From CAZIWJ01 sp964542855 (GTDB lineage Bacteria > Bacteroidota > Bacteroidia > Cytophagales > Cyclobacteriaceae): 19,309 nucleotides of DNA. The notes below the pieces were generated by a model. The model saw nothing but the letters and a program-made list of their open reading frames with translations. It made no database searches and was not told the DNA's origin. A program made the translations under genes and the position numbers. The stretch is from the NCBI GenBank assembly GCA_964542855.1, contig CAZIWJ010000042.1, positions 1-19,309 of the forward strand, read 5' to 3'. Positions 1-6,630 of this stretch are shown in pieces; the first letter of the stretch is position 1; every line of letters begins with the position of its first letter.

Positions 1-90
1 CTGTATTATTATCAGTTTGTCAGCTTTAACCTGATCAAAAACAGTGGACAATCCATACAGGTAAAAGCTGACAAACTGATAATAATACAG
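1..90. repeat. 27-bp perfect inverted repeat with 36-nt spacer
   Basis: Bases 1-27 are the exact reverse complement of bases 64-90 (right arm starts AAAGCTGACAAACTG). The spacer is 28-63. The left arm begins at base 1, so the true arm may be longer. Both arms are read through in frame by the partial gene. Either a real long hairpin inside a gene or a fold-back/chimera at a contig end would give this picture. Confidence 0.9.
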
Positions 91-345
91 GGAAGTCGAT
101 CTGTTGAATACAAGTTTGCAAACGTGGAGAAAGTGATTTTGTATAAATCTGCCAGCCTCGATAAAGGAGGTATTCCAGTGAGTCCGATAGAATCTTATCA
201 CTATGCCAGAATTATTACCAAATTTAATGAAGAGTTAATCATCAGTTGCTTACTTGTTCCTAAAGTTGATGAAGTGATCAACCTACTGAAGGGTGTAAAG
301 TATGAGCGAAGGAAAAGACCTTTCTGTACAGTATTTTGGAAGTGA
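1..345 (+). CDS. C-terminal part of a PH-domain-like protein (5' end outside window)
   Basis: Frame 1 is open from the first base to the TGA ending at 345, so this is the last 114 codons of a longer gene; a GTG at 124 is an internal codon rather than a start. The visible part alternates short beta-strand-like segments (KADKLIIIQ, YKFANVEKVILY, HYARIITKF, ELIISCLL) and ends in a basic, aromatic tail (YERRKRPF). This pattern resembles small Bacteroidota proteins annotated as PH-domain-like, which usually carry two N-terminal membrane segments; those would lie outside the window. The assignment is by pattern only. A 27-bp perfect inverted repeat lies inside this coding stretch and reaches the window edge, so the first 30 or so residues could be affected by an assembly artefact. 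A hairpin terminator follows directly. Confidence 0.5.
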   Translation: MYYYQFVSFNLIKNSGQSIQVKADKLIIIQGSRSVEYKFANVEKVILYKSASLDKGGIPVSPIESYHYARIITKFNEELIISCLLVPKVDEVINLLKGVKYERRKRPFCTVFWK

Positions 346-350
346 ACGAG

Positions 351-374
351 AGCCTGGCAGAAGCCGGGCTTTTT
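351..374 (+). terminator. Rho-independent terminator after the PH-like gene
   Basis: Arms AGCCTGGC (351-358) and GCCGGGCT (363-370) form an 8-bp stem with one G-U pair and an AGAA loop, followed by a short T run to 374. It starts 5 nt after the stop codon of the plus-strand gene. Confidence 0.7.
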
Positions 375-556
375 CAATCCAGGTCTTTGATGAGTTCTAG
401 TAGTTCTTTGTCAGAGATATTGTCCTGTTTGGATTTATTGTAGATGTAAATCAGATAGACTTTGGTATCTGTGATGTGCAGGTGAGTAATGACCCTTGTA
501 CCGCCAGACTTGCCCTTATCGCTTTTATTTGTGGTAGGATCAGTAGCTCTATGGCT
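374..556 (-). pseudogene. Remnant of a RelE-type toxin (C-terminal part)
   Basis: On the minus strand 60 codons are open between an in-frame TAA (557-559) and the TGA at 374-376. The peptide contains GKSGGTRVITH, then VYLIYIYNKSKQ, and ends NISDKELLELIKDLD. This is the C-terminal half of RelE/ParE-superfamily toxins of the type common in Bacteroidota (GKSGGxRVIT, then a hydrophobic strand and an ISDKEL helix). There is no start codon, and the expected N-terminal helices and first strand are missing behind the stop, so the gene is broken. The remaining codons look intact, which suggests fairly recent decay. The exact family was not tested. Confidence 0.6.
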
Positions 557-583
557 TTACAGCTTTAGATTTTTACCGGAGCT

Positions 584-709
584 TTAGTGCGTCATTTCCT
601 GTCTGAGACTGGCTTTAAGTAAGAAAGCACACAGCAGATCCATGACGGTTTTCTTCTGATCGTCTGAGAGCTGTTGTGTTTTGTTGAAAAGGTTAAGAAG
701 ATCGTTATG
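584..709 (-). pseudogene. Fragment resembling the end of a helical regulator or antitoxin
   Basis: A minus-strand frame ending in TAA at 584-586 encodes a helical, charged tail (NDLLNLFNKTQQLSD, then QKKTVMDLLCAFLLKASL, ending RQEMTH). No start codon or N-terminal DNA-binding domain is visible, and upstream the frame runs into IS-like sequence. Its position just upstream of the RelE-like relic on the same strand suggests the partner of a toxin-antitoxin pair, with the antitoxin gene first. That role is inferred from position and a general resemblance to tails of small HTH regulators; the family is not recognised with certainty. Confidence 0.35.
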
Positions 710-711
710 TC

Positions 712-924
712 TTAGCCCCCTAAATAACTGGACGATTTTCCAAACTTAGTAAATCGACATGTCAGCTTGATCTACCGATTTTTTTCTTTTTTGCCAAAAA
801 TTCTAATACAGCTAAAGTATTGAAAATGAGTATATTAATGCATTCCTACAGAGAATTTCACCCATTTGTGTAGAGGGACCCAAGAAAGTACCTGATGTGG
901 TCTAAACTTTGGGGTACCCCTCAA
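712..924. mobile_element. Possible insertion-sequence end relics
   Basis: The left edge reads TAGCCCCCTAAATAACTGGA, and the right edge, read on the minus strand, TGAGGGGTACCCCAAAGTTT. Both have the C-rich, AAA..GAC layout of IS3-family terminal repeats, but they are not good copies of each other. No transposase is present; a short minus-strand tail (FWQKRKKSVDQADMSIY, stop at 746-748) could be the end of one. The call is weak: this may be debris of one or two elements or simply AT-rich spacer. Confidence 0.25.
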
Positions 925-960
925 AGTAATTAAAGTTTACTCAACCTTAGTGTTTAAACT

Positions 961-1674
961 TTAGTTAGTTACCCTAATTATAAATCCATAATTAAATCCT
1001 GATACACTGAAGTCAACCGAATCTGTGTAGTTAGGAAACCTTCCTAATTTCCACGGCGCTGAAGTTGACAACCGGTAAGCAGCATAAGCACCAAGCTTTA
1101 TTCGATCTCCTAGTTGTATATCACCGGAAACCCCAAGATTTCCAGACCAGAGCATACCTGCTGTGCGGTATTTGTTTATTGAGCGTTCTAATTCCTGGGG
1201 ATTACGTAAACTCTGAGAAAAGGTGAGCCGCTGATTTAGACGGGAGACGGTTAAATGAGGCGAAAAAAATCCGACTCCGGCAAAAGCATAAACGTTGAGA
1301 GTCTTGAAACTGAGTATGCTGAAATTACTCCCAATTTCAGTTCCAAAGATTGTTAAATTAGTTTGATTTGTTGGAGAAGAATTTTGTTCAGTACTTAATA
1401 ATATGTTCACGGAAGCATAAAGATAATTATTATTTTCAGACACAGATTGGGTTAAATTCAGACCAACGTCGAGTAGAAGCGGATTCAGTTCGTTCCTGTT
1501 AGCACTCGCCAGGGTTTCATTTAATCTAGAAATATTAACATTGTGTGCAGCAAATTTAAATGCCACACCGAAGGGATCTTGATGATCTTCTGATTTTTGT
1601 GCGAAACTAGCATGGTGAAGCACTACAACCGCCAACACCAATCCACTAACTTGATAAATCACCTTGTTTTTCAT
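961..1674 (-). CDS. Secreted outer-membrane beta-barrel-like protein
   Basis: The 237-aa product starts with a Sec signal peptide (basic MKNK, hydrophobic 9-20, likely cut after ASFA at residue 25). The mature part consists of alternating polar and hydrophobic stretches of 8-12 residues with Gly and aromatic turns (YLYASVNILL, VYAFAGVGFFSP, IKLGAYAAYRLS) and ends in a strand, FNYGFIIRVT. This is the look of a small outer-membrane beta barrel in Bacteroidota, with about 8-10 strands. No catalytic or ligand-binding motif is visible, so no substrate can be named. The start lies 3 nt after the stop of the upstream 129-aa gene, so the two are probably translationally coupled. Relics of a toxin and insertion sequences lie downstream, so the pair may belong to a variable region. 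Confidence 0.6.
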   Translation of the reverse strand: MKNKVIYQVSGLVLAVVVLHHASFAQKSEDHQDPFGVAFKFAAHNVNISRLNETLASANRNELNPLLLDVGLNLTQSVSENNNYLYASVNILLSTEQNSSPTNQTNLTIFGTEIGSNFSILSFKTLNVYAFAGVGFFSPHLTVSRLNQRLTFSQSLRNPQELERSINKYRTAGMLWSGNLGVSGDIQLGDRIKLGAYAAYRLSTSAPWKLGRFPNYTDSVDFSVSGFNYGFIIRVTN

Positions 1675-1677
1675 TGG

Positions 1678-2067
1678 CTAGAGCAGTTCGGTAAAATTTA
1701 TCCAAAACCAGTGGTATTTATGACCACCAGCTAAGGTTACACATTTTTCGGTATACTCAGTAATCATATTTTTTTCTTTTTCTTCGTTATCGAGATAATC
1801 TGAGAGCCAAAAACTATGTAGTTCTGTCATCATTTTGAGTGCATTTAAGAATGCAGTTTGGCTTAATTCATCTAAATACCCATTATCCATTTTCAACTCA
1901 TACAGTACATCGTAGGTAATTAAGATAATTTGATTAGGTAATAGATCAATGCAAATTGAGTCAGCCGCATGATTTGCAAACACATATAGATTTTTTACTT
2001 CTCGAGGGTGTTCTTCAAAAGAAAATATCCCGATTTCAAATGTACTAGTATCACATCGTTGAACCAT
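1678..2067 (-). CDS. Hypothetical 129-aa protein, coupled to the beta-barrel gene
   Basis: I do not recognise this family. The product is soluble and mildly acidic, with no signal peptide or membrane segment. The first half is beta-strand-like (FEIGIFSF, VKNLYVFANHA, NQIILITYDVLYEL); the second half is helical and charged (FLNALKMMTELHSFWL, LDNEEKEKN) and ends in an aromatic tail (KYHWFWINF). The layout recalls small cytosolic immunity or adaptor proteins, but no signature supports that. Its stop is 3 nt before the start of the beta-barrel gene, so both are likely co-expressed. No convincing promoter box is visible upstream. Confidence 0.5.
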   Translation of the reverse strand: MVQRCDTSTFEIGIFSFEEHPREVKNLYVFANHAADSICIDLLPNQIILITYDVLYELKMDNGYLDELSQTAFLNALKMMTELHSFWLSDYLDNEEKEKNMITEYTEKCVTLAGGHKYHWFWINFTELL

Positions 2068-2430
2068 ATCTATTAGTACACGATTGAGTACAAAACTTCA
2101 GCTGTATTACTTTTAATCCTTTTTTTCGATGGGTGGAACCGGTTTTGGTATACGAAAAGTTGGGTATTTGCAGGCGATTACCTGTTCACCGAAAACAGAA
2201 GTTAGCTACGAGCTAAAACCTTGAAATTCAATACTATACGCCCAGTTTTTATATATCGTATTGTGCAACCATGCTTTCTTTTCTGTCGTCCGAGCGTTGG
2301 AGAAGACACACGCTGCCAACAAGCCCTGGCTTTTGCGGCTGGCTTGCGTGGCCTGATGCGCAGAATTATGCTCGCACCCGCTTCGTGTACTGGGCCGCCT
2401 GATGTTTATATTTTCAGTAACCGTACTACT
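2068..2430. other. Noncoding gap with a GC-rich structured block
   Basis: Between the 129-aa gene start and the serine hydrolase stop there is no convincing gene. The part from about 2285 to 2410 is clearly richer in G and C than its flanks and holds short inverted repeats (GTTGG 2296-2300 with CCAAC 2316-2320; CAAGCC 2320-2325 with GGCTTG 2341-2346) and a direct repeat GCCTGATG (2351-2358 and 2397-2404). An open frame through it lacks codon bias and recognisable domains. It could be a dispersed intergenic repeat, a decayed recombination site or a structured RNA. Confidence 0.4.
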
Positions 2431-3789
2431 TTAATCGGGATTATACTCCTGCTCTTCAGTGTTGCACTGTGCGCAATTGTCGTATTCTATTCTGAACTGC
2501 CCCAGGTCGGCTACATTTTCGCGCTCGCGAACAAGCTCGTACTCGAAGAAAGCCCGCCCTAAAGCTCCCATAAACGGTAGTCCGATTTCCTCGTATTCGT
2601 ACTCGCTATCGTTAAAAATTTGGTTTTCATTCACGAATACCGTGGCCGCAAGCATAAATTCGATCTGCGATTCATAATCAATGATGTAAGCAGCGTCGGT
2701 AAGAAAACCGTAAGCCTGCCCGATCTTGTTAAATATCCGGATGTTCTGCGGCATTTCCTGCTTTGTGTCGCCAAACAGCAGAAACTTTACGTAGCTATCG
2801 TAGTACTCTTCCGCATCGTAGGGCGGGTAAGCCGTTTCGCGGGGTAGTTGCGACATGTACTGGTACAGGAACCTGTAGTCTTCTTCAGCGATGTTAAAAC
2901 GGGCTGCTTCGGGTATATATTCCGGAAACAGGGCAGCCTGCAGCATCCGGTTCAGTTCATCCAGCGGCATAAAGTTTTTCGCGGCAAAATCTTTGGGCCG
3001 GTTAAGCAACGAATCATTTACCACTTCTCCCTTACCCAGCAATACAGAATCTTCTGCCATGAAATCGTAGGCATTGTAAACCAGCTCCTGTTCGTACAGC
3101 ACCTCATCGCCCCTGATAAAACTCACCGGGTTGGTATATCGGTTCTGCTCTTCCGAAAGAGGAATCGACAGGCGGTGAATAATTCGGGTATCGGTATACC
3201 CTTTTTCTTCCAGTTGCCGGTTAATGTATTCCTGCCCCAAAAACTCGTACAGCCGGTTGTAGGCATCGTTATTACTGGCTACCAGGATTTTTTTAATGTA
3301 ATGTTCAACCGACGGCAACCCGTTTTCGGCACTGGTATCTTTGGTTACTGCCGTTTGCCCGTTGTAGGCACTATCGGTTAGCATGGTACTGCCTCGATCG
3401 AGATTGAGTTCACTTAACCGCTGAAGGGCCAGTAGGGAGACGGGAAACTTTACGGTACTGGCCGGGTAAAAATACTGCTGGGAATCGAGCAGGTAAGAAA
3501 ACTGCGTGAATACCGGTTCGTTATCTTCATTCCGGTTAATTTGCGTGTAAAGTACCTGCACCCTGAATTTATCGGGATAGTTTAAAACCGAGTCCAGCAC
3601 CGGGTTTTCCTGGTCGCGCAACAACCTGTAGATGAAATTAGTAGTATCGCGGGGGGCCGGCTGAATAACGCTTTTTCCGGCTTCGGTTTGATCTTCGGAA
3701 GAGTTACAGCCCAAGAGAATCAGGCAGATACCAAAAGCAGTAAAGAACGAAAAGCGAACAGATGTAAGGAGGGTAAATAACCGGCACAT
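2431..3789 (-). CDS. Lipoprotein serine hydrolase of the beta-lactamase fold
   Basis: The 452-aa product has a lipoprotein signal (hydrophobic 14-27, lipobox LLGC with Cys28), so it is membrane-anchored in the cell envelope. The serine beta-lactamase/penicillin-binding fold is shown by PASTVK (Ser111, Lys114: the SxxK nucleophile and base), VASNND (Ser172-Asn174: the SxN motif) and FNKIGQAYG (Lys355-Gly357: a KTG-like triad with Ile in the middle). The protein is much longer than class A beta-lactamases (about 290 aa); most of the extra length is a 180-residue insert between SxN and KIG plus a C-terminal tail with CAQC at 439-442. No clear counterpart of the class A deacylating glutamate is seen, so a role in cell-wall or peptide metabolism is as likely as antibiotic hydrolysis. 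It is a single gene with its own upstream spacer. Confidence 0.8.
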   Translation of the reverse strand: MCRLFTLLTSVRFSFFTAFGICLILLGCNSSEDQTEAGKSVIQPAPRDTTNFIYRLLRDQENPVLDSVLNYPDKFRVQVLYTQINRNEDNEPVFTQFSYLLDSQQYFYPASTVKFPVSLLALQRLSELNLDRGSTMLTDSAYNGQTAVTKDTSAENGLPSVEHYIKKILVASNNDAYNRLYEFLGQEYINRQLEEKGYTDTRIIHRLSIPLSEEQNRYTNPVSFIRGDEVLYEQELVYNAYDFMAEDSVLLGKGEVVNDSLLNRPKDFAAKNFMPLDELNRMLQAALFPEYIPEAARFNIAEEDYRFLYQYMSQLPRETAYPPYDAEEYYDSYVKFLLFGDTKQEMPQNIRIFNKIGQAYGFLTDAAYIIDYESQIEFMLAATVFVNENQIFNDSEYEYEEIGLPFMGALGRAFFEYELVRERENVADLGQFRIEYDNCAQCNTEEQEYNPD

Positions 3790-3878
3790 AAGCTAACGAA
3801 GATTAAAAGAATAATTGCACACTGTTGCGAAAAACAACATTCTACTTCGCTGAAGCAAGGAACGCCCAAATTTTACCA

Positions 3879-3886
3879 CAAATTTA
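3879..3886 (-). promoter_or_regulatory. Candidate -7 box for the serine hydrolase gene
   Basis: The minus strand reads TAAATTTG here, a match to the Bacteroidota TAnnTTTG -7 element, about 90 nt upstream of the start codon. A clear -33 TTG at the usual distance is not seen, so the call is tentative. Confidence 0.3.
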
Positions 3887-3977
3887 CTGATGTAAGTTGT
3901 GGAGCCCATCCGGATTGTGGAATTAGCGGAAGATGACGTGCTTTGTAATGACTTGATAATGTTGGAAAGATGGGAAG

Positions 3978-4022
3978 AGCGGACTGCCCGTGGAGTTGGA
4001 TAAAAAGAGGGTGCAGTCCGCT
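3978..4022. terminator. 10-bp perfect hairpin between RDD and serine hydrolase genes
   Basis: AGCGGACTGC (3978-3987) and GCAGTCCGCT (4013-4022) are exact reverse complements with a 25-nt loop. The hairpin ends 7 nt from the RDD stop codon, so it probably terminates that minus-strand transcript. However, the best T run (4024-4029) is on the plus-strand side; on the minus strand only a mixed C/T stretch follows. It may act in both directions or as an RNA-stabilising stem. Confidence 0.5.
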
Positions 4023-4028
4023 TCTTTT

Positions 4029-4757
4029 TTACTTCGTTACAGCCAGGTATTCGTAGTCTTTAACCAGCGTATACAGGAAACGCACCTCCGGCAGGTTGGT
4101 GTTGATGTTCAGGACTCCTTTTAACTTTTCGGCCAGTTTAATAACCGGTTCCCGGTTGGCCGTATCGCTGAACACCGTTAGCACCTCTTTAATTAACTGA
4201 ATGTCCTCGTCTGTTAGTTTAATGGCTTCCGGGAAGCTGACCTGGTAGGTGTCATCCTGCTTTATAATTAAATCACTGCTCGATAAATCTCTGCCGTTCT
4301 TCAGTTTAATCACCGTGGTTCCGGCAGCGAAATCGCCCAGTCGTTGCCCCTTTCCCCCCAGGGCGATCATGAGTACGCCCACAATGCCGTAGAACCATAA
4401 ATCGATGGGGCGCAGCAGCCAGCGCAGCAAGTAAGCCCCGATACCCGGCTGGTCGCCGTCGAGCCGCACGACCCGGATTTTAATCTGCCTTTTCCCAAGC
4501 GACTGGCCGTTGAAAAATATTTCACAAAGCAGGTGGTAAAGAAAAGAGGGAAGTACAAGAACCAGGATAACTACACCAATGCCGATGTTATTCACGTTCT
4601 GTATGCCCTCGAAACTTACGCCAACAGTAAATACCAGGGCAAAGTAACCAAGAATGATGAGGCTATCGATCAGGTAAGCCAGGATGCGGTCGCCAAGGCT
4701 GGCAGTATTAAGGTCGATCTGTACATTCTGAGCGGTTCTGAAATTAACTCCTGCCAT
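4029..4757 (-). CDS. RDD family membrane protein
   Basis: The product is taken as 242 aa from the ATG at 4757. The frame is open further upstream to 4910, but that would run through the divergent SpoIIM start, and the extra residues do not resemble the family. RDD features are clear: LGDRILAYLIDSLII (Arg24 and Asp31 in the first membrane segment), a second segment at about 58-80, SLGKRQIKIRVVRLDG after it, LLRWLLRPIDLWFY leading into the third segment, and GQRLGDFAAGTTVI at its end. A cytosolic tail of about 90 residues (155-242) follows. The function of RDD proteins is mostly unknown; some act in ion or solute transport. Here it is divergent from the SpoIIM-MoxR-DUF58 operon, an arrangement typical of Cytophagales, which suggests it belongs to the same membrane complex. 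Confidence 0.85.
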   Translation of the reverse strand: MAGVNFRTAQNVQIDLNTASLGDRILAYLIDSLIILGYFALVFTVGVSFEGIQNVNNIGIGVVILVLVLPSFLYHLLCEIFFNGQSLGKRQIKIRVVRLDGDQPGIGAYLLRWLLRPIDLWFYGIVGVLMIALGGKGQRLGDFAAGTTVIKLKNGRDLSSSDLIIKQDDTYQVSFPEAIKLTDEDIQLIKEVLTVFSDTANREPVIKLAEKLKGVLNINTNLPEVRFLYTLVKDYEYLAVTK

Positions 4758-4771
4758 TTTTTTATGTTCTG

Positions 4772-4779
4772 TAATTTTG
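4772..4779 (+). promoter_or_regulatory. Candidate -7 box for the SpoIIM-MoxR-DUF58 operon
   Basis: TAATTTTG matches the Bacteroidota TAnnTTTG element and lies 47 nt upstream of the SpoIIM start at 4827, within the 69-nt divergent spacer. A -33 TTG is not evident; the region where it would fall overlaps the start of the RDD gene. Confidence 0.35.
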
Positions 4780-4826
4780 TGTGTGTATTGTATACTAATA
4801 GTTAAGATTACTAGCAATAAATAATT

Positions 4827-5798
4827 ATGCGCGAAGCTGCATTTGTAAAACAAAACCAGCCCCGATGGGAGGAGTTTGAGCAACTTCTGAAACAGAAAAG
4901 CCGGCCACACCCCGACCGGCTGTCCGAGTTATTTATTCAGTTGGGCGACGACCTGTCGTACGCCCAAACCAACTACCCCGGTAGTAAAACTACAAAATAT
5001 CTGAATCAGATGGCGCTCCGTGTGCACCAGATGATTTACAAAAATAAGAAGGAAGACCACGGGCGGTTTATCAGGTTCTGGCGCAACGAGGTACCGTTGC
5101 TGTACTACCTGCACCGCCGGGAAATAGCCTACAGCTTTTTCATTTTTGCCCTGGCCATGATTGTAGGCATCGTTTCCACCGCACACGACGATACCTTTAC
5201 CCGGCTCATCCTGGGCGATTCGTACGTAAACATGACCTTGCAAAACATTGCCGCCAACGATCCCATGGCCGTTTACAAGAGCATGCGGCAGGGCGATATG
5301 TTCCTGGGTATTACCTTTAATAACATTCGGGTTTCGTTTGTGGCTTTTGCCATGGGCGTGCTGGCTTCGGCCGGAACCGGGTACATTTTATTTACCAACG
5401 GCATCATGCTGGGCACCTTCCAGTACTTTTTTTACCAGAAAGGATTACTGGTTACTTCCATGCTCAGCATCTGGATTCACGGTACCCTGGAAATATCGGC
5501 CATTATCCTGGCCGGAGCTTCCGGGCTGGTGATGGGCAACAGTTTGCTGTTTCCCGGTACCTGGCCCCGGCTGGTTTCCTTTAAGCGGGGAGCTAAAGAA
5601 GGAATGAAAATGGTTATCGGGCTGGTGCCGGTTTTTATTACGGCCGGGTTCCTGGAATCGTACGTTACCCGACTCACTGCCATGCACTGGGGTTTAAAGC
5701 TGGGCATTATTTTACTTTCAGCTTTATTTATTATCTACTATTTTGTTGTTTATCCTTACAGAAAGTTTAACCATGCTAACACAGGAAGAAAAAATTAA
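4827..5798 (+). CDS. Stage II sporulation protein M (SpoIIM/DUF95) family membrane protein
   Basis: The 323-aa product has a cytosolic helical N-terminus (1-97), then membrane segments at about 100-117, 168-190, 205-213, 222-240, 262-278 and 292-310. Family hallmarks are LGITFNNIRVSFVAFAMG at 160-177, WIHGTLEISAIILAGASG (His218, Glu222) and AGFLESYVTR (Glu277). The name comes from the Bacillus engulfment protein; in non-sporulating bacteria the family accompanies RDD, MoxR and DUF58 genes and probably forms a membrane module with an unknown client. It is the first gene of the plus-strand operon, starts from an ATG without a visible Shine-Dalgarno sequence (normal in Bacteroidota), and overlaps the next gene by 26 nt. 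Confidence 0.9.
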   Translation: MREAAFVKQNQPRWEEFEQLLKQKSRPHPDRLSELFIQLGDDLSYAQTNYPGSKTTKYLNQMALRVHQMIYKNKKEDHGRFIRFWRNEVPLLYYLHRREIAYSFFIFALAMIVGIVSTAHDDTFTRLILGDSYVNMTLQNIAANDPMAVYKSMRQGDMFLGITFNNIRVSFVAFAMGVLASAGTGYILFTNGIMLGTFQYFFYQKGLLVTSMLSIWIHGTLEISAIILAGASGLVMGNSLLFPGTWPRLVSFKRGAKEGMKMVIGLVPVFITAGFLESYVTRLTAMHWGLKLGIILLSALFIIYYFVVYPYRKFNHANTGRKN

Positions 5799-6630
5799 TT
5801 TTCGCCAGCAACGCGAATTTGGCGATCGCATTAGCCTGACCCTAAATTTTTTACGCCAGAACTTTCAACCCCTGGGTAAAGCCCTGCTGGTGATTGCCGG
5901 CCCGGTATCGCTGGTGGTTGGGATTATTTACAGCCAGTTTTTCGATCAGGTATTATCTTTTCAGCAAGGGTCGGAACCTGACATCAATGAGGTTGTTAAC
6001 TCACTGAGCTCTGCTTCTTTAGCTGCTATGCTCAGTTTTCTTTCCGTAGCGCTGGTAATGACTACAACTTTCGAGTACCAGAAGCTCTACATGGAACGGG
6101 AAGATTTAAGCGACCCGATTACCGTAACCGAGGTATGGAATCAGGTGGTGAAAAGTGTCGGCTGGATTGTCCTGGCCATTATCGTATACGCTATCCTGGT
6201 TGGCCTGGGCCTTTTTGTTTTCGTTATCCCGGGTATCGCTCTCACCATTTACCTGGCGCTGGCTTTTCCCCTCACCGTGTTTGAGCGTTCCAACCTTGCG
6301 TTTAGCCGTTCACTGAAACTGGTGCAGAACAACTGGTGGTCAACCTTTGGCTTCCTGATTATTATTTCCATCCTGCAGAGTATTTTCGGGCTGGTATTTC
6401 AGTTCCCGGTATTAATTACCAGCTTCTTTCAAGCCCTGCATACCATCGACGAAGGGGCTTTTAATAAACCCGACAGTTTATTTTCCAGTGTTTCCTACAC
6501 CATTTCGTACCTGGGCGGACAGTTGCTTTATTCGCTTACTGCCGTAGCATTGGCGGTGCAGTACTTTCACCTGGTGGAAAAGAACGAGGCAAGAGGATTG
6601 ATGGACCGTATTGACCAGGTTGGGAATTAA
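5773..6630 (+). CDS. Multi-pass membrane protein of the MoxR/DUF58 cluster
   Basis: The start is set at the ATG at 5773 (MLTQEEKINF), giving 285 aa; an in-frame ATG at 5743 would only add ten residues inside the SpoIIM coding sequence. About five hydrophobic regions follow: ALLVIAGPVSLVVGIIYS, AAMLSFLSVALVMTT, WIVLAIIVYAILVGLGLFVF running into a Pro-Gly break, WWSTFGFLIIISILQSIFGL, and a last one before VQYFHLVEKNEA. The ending, a Phe/Tyr-rich strand followed by VEKxEAxGLMDRI, is shared by the protein in this position in related clusters. No catalytic motif is visible and no function is known. Its stop overlaps the DUF4129 start (TAATG). Confidence 0.8.
   Translation: MLTQEEKINFRQQREFGDRISLTLNFLRQNFQPLGKALLVIAGPVSLVVGIIYSQFFDQVLSFQQGSEPDINEVVNSLSSASLAAMLSFLSVALVMTTTFEYQKLYMEREDLSDPITVTEVWNQVVKSVGWIVLAIIVYAILVGLGLFVFVIPGIALTIYLALAFPLTVFERSNLAFSRSLKLVQNNWWSTFGFLIIISILQSIFGLVFQFPVLITSFFQALHTIDEGAFNKPDSLFSSVSYTISYLGGQLLYSLTAVALAVQYFHLVEKNEARGLMDRIDQVGN

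Noticed and set aside
124..345. A separate 73-aa gene starting at GTG 124
   Set aside because: The same frame is open back to base 1, and the upstream residues continue the domain pattern, so this is the tail of a longer gene.
2221..3381. Plus-strand open frames opposite the serine hydrolase
   Set aside because: They are antisense to a gene with clear active-site motifs and show no domain or signal of their own.
4758..4910. N-terminal extension of the RDD protein by 51 residues
   Set aside because: It would overlap the divergent SpoIIM start and occupy the shared promoter region; the RDD domain begins just after the ATG at 4757.
5743..5772. Upstream start of the multi-pass membrane protein
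   Set aside because: The added ten residues lie inside the SpoIIM coding sequence and do not look like part of the protein; the ATG at 5773 fits better.
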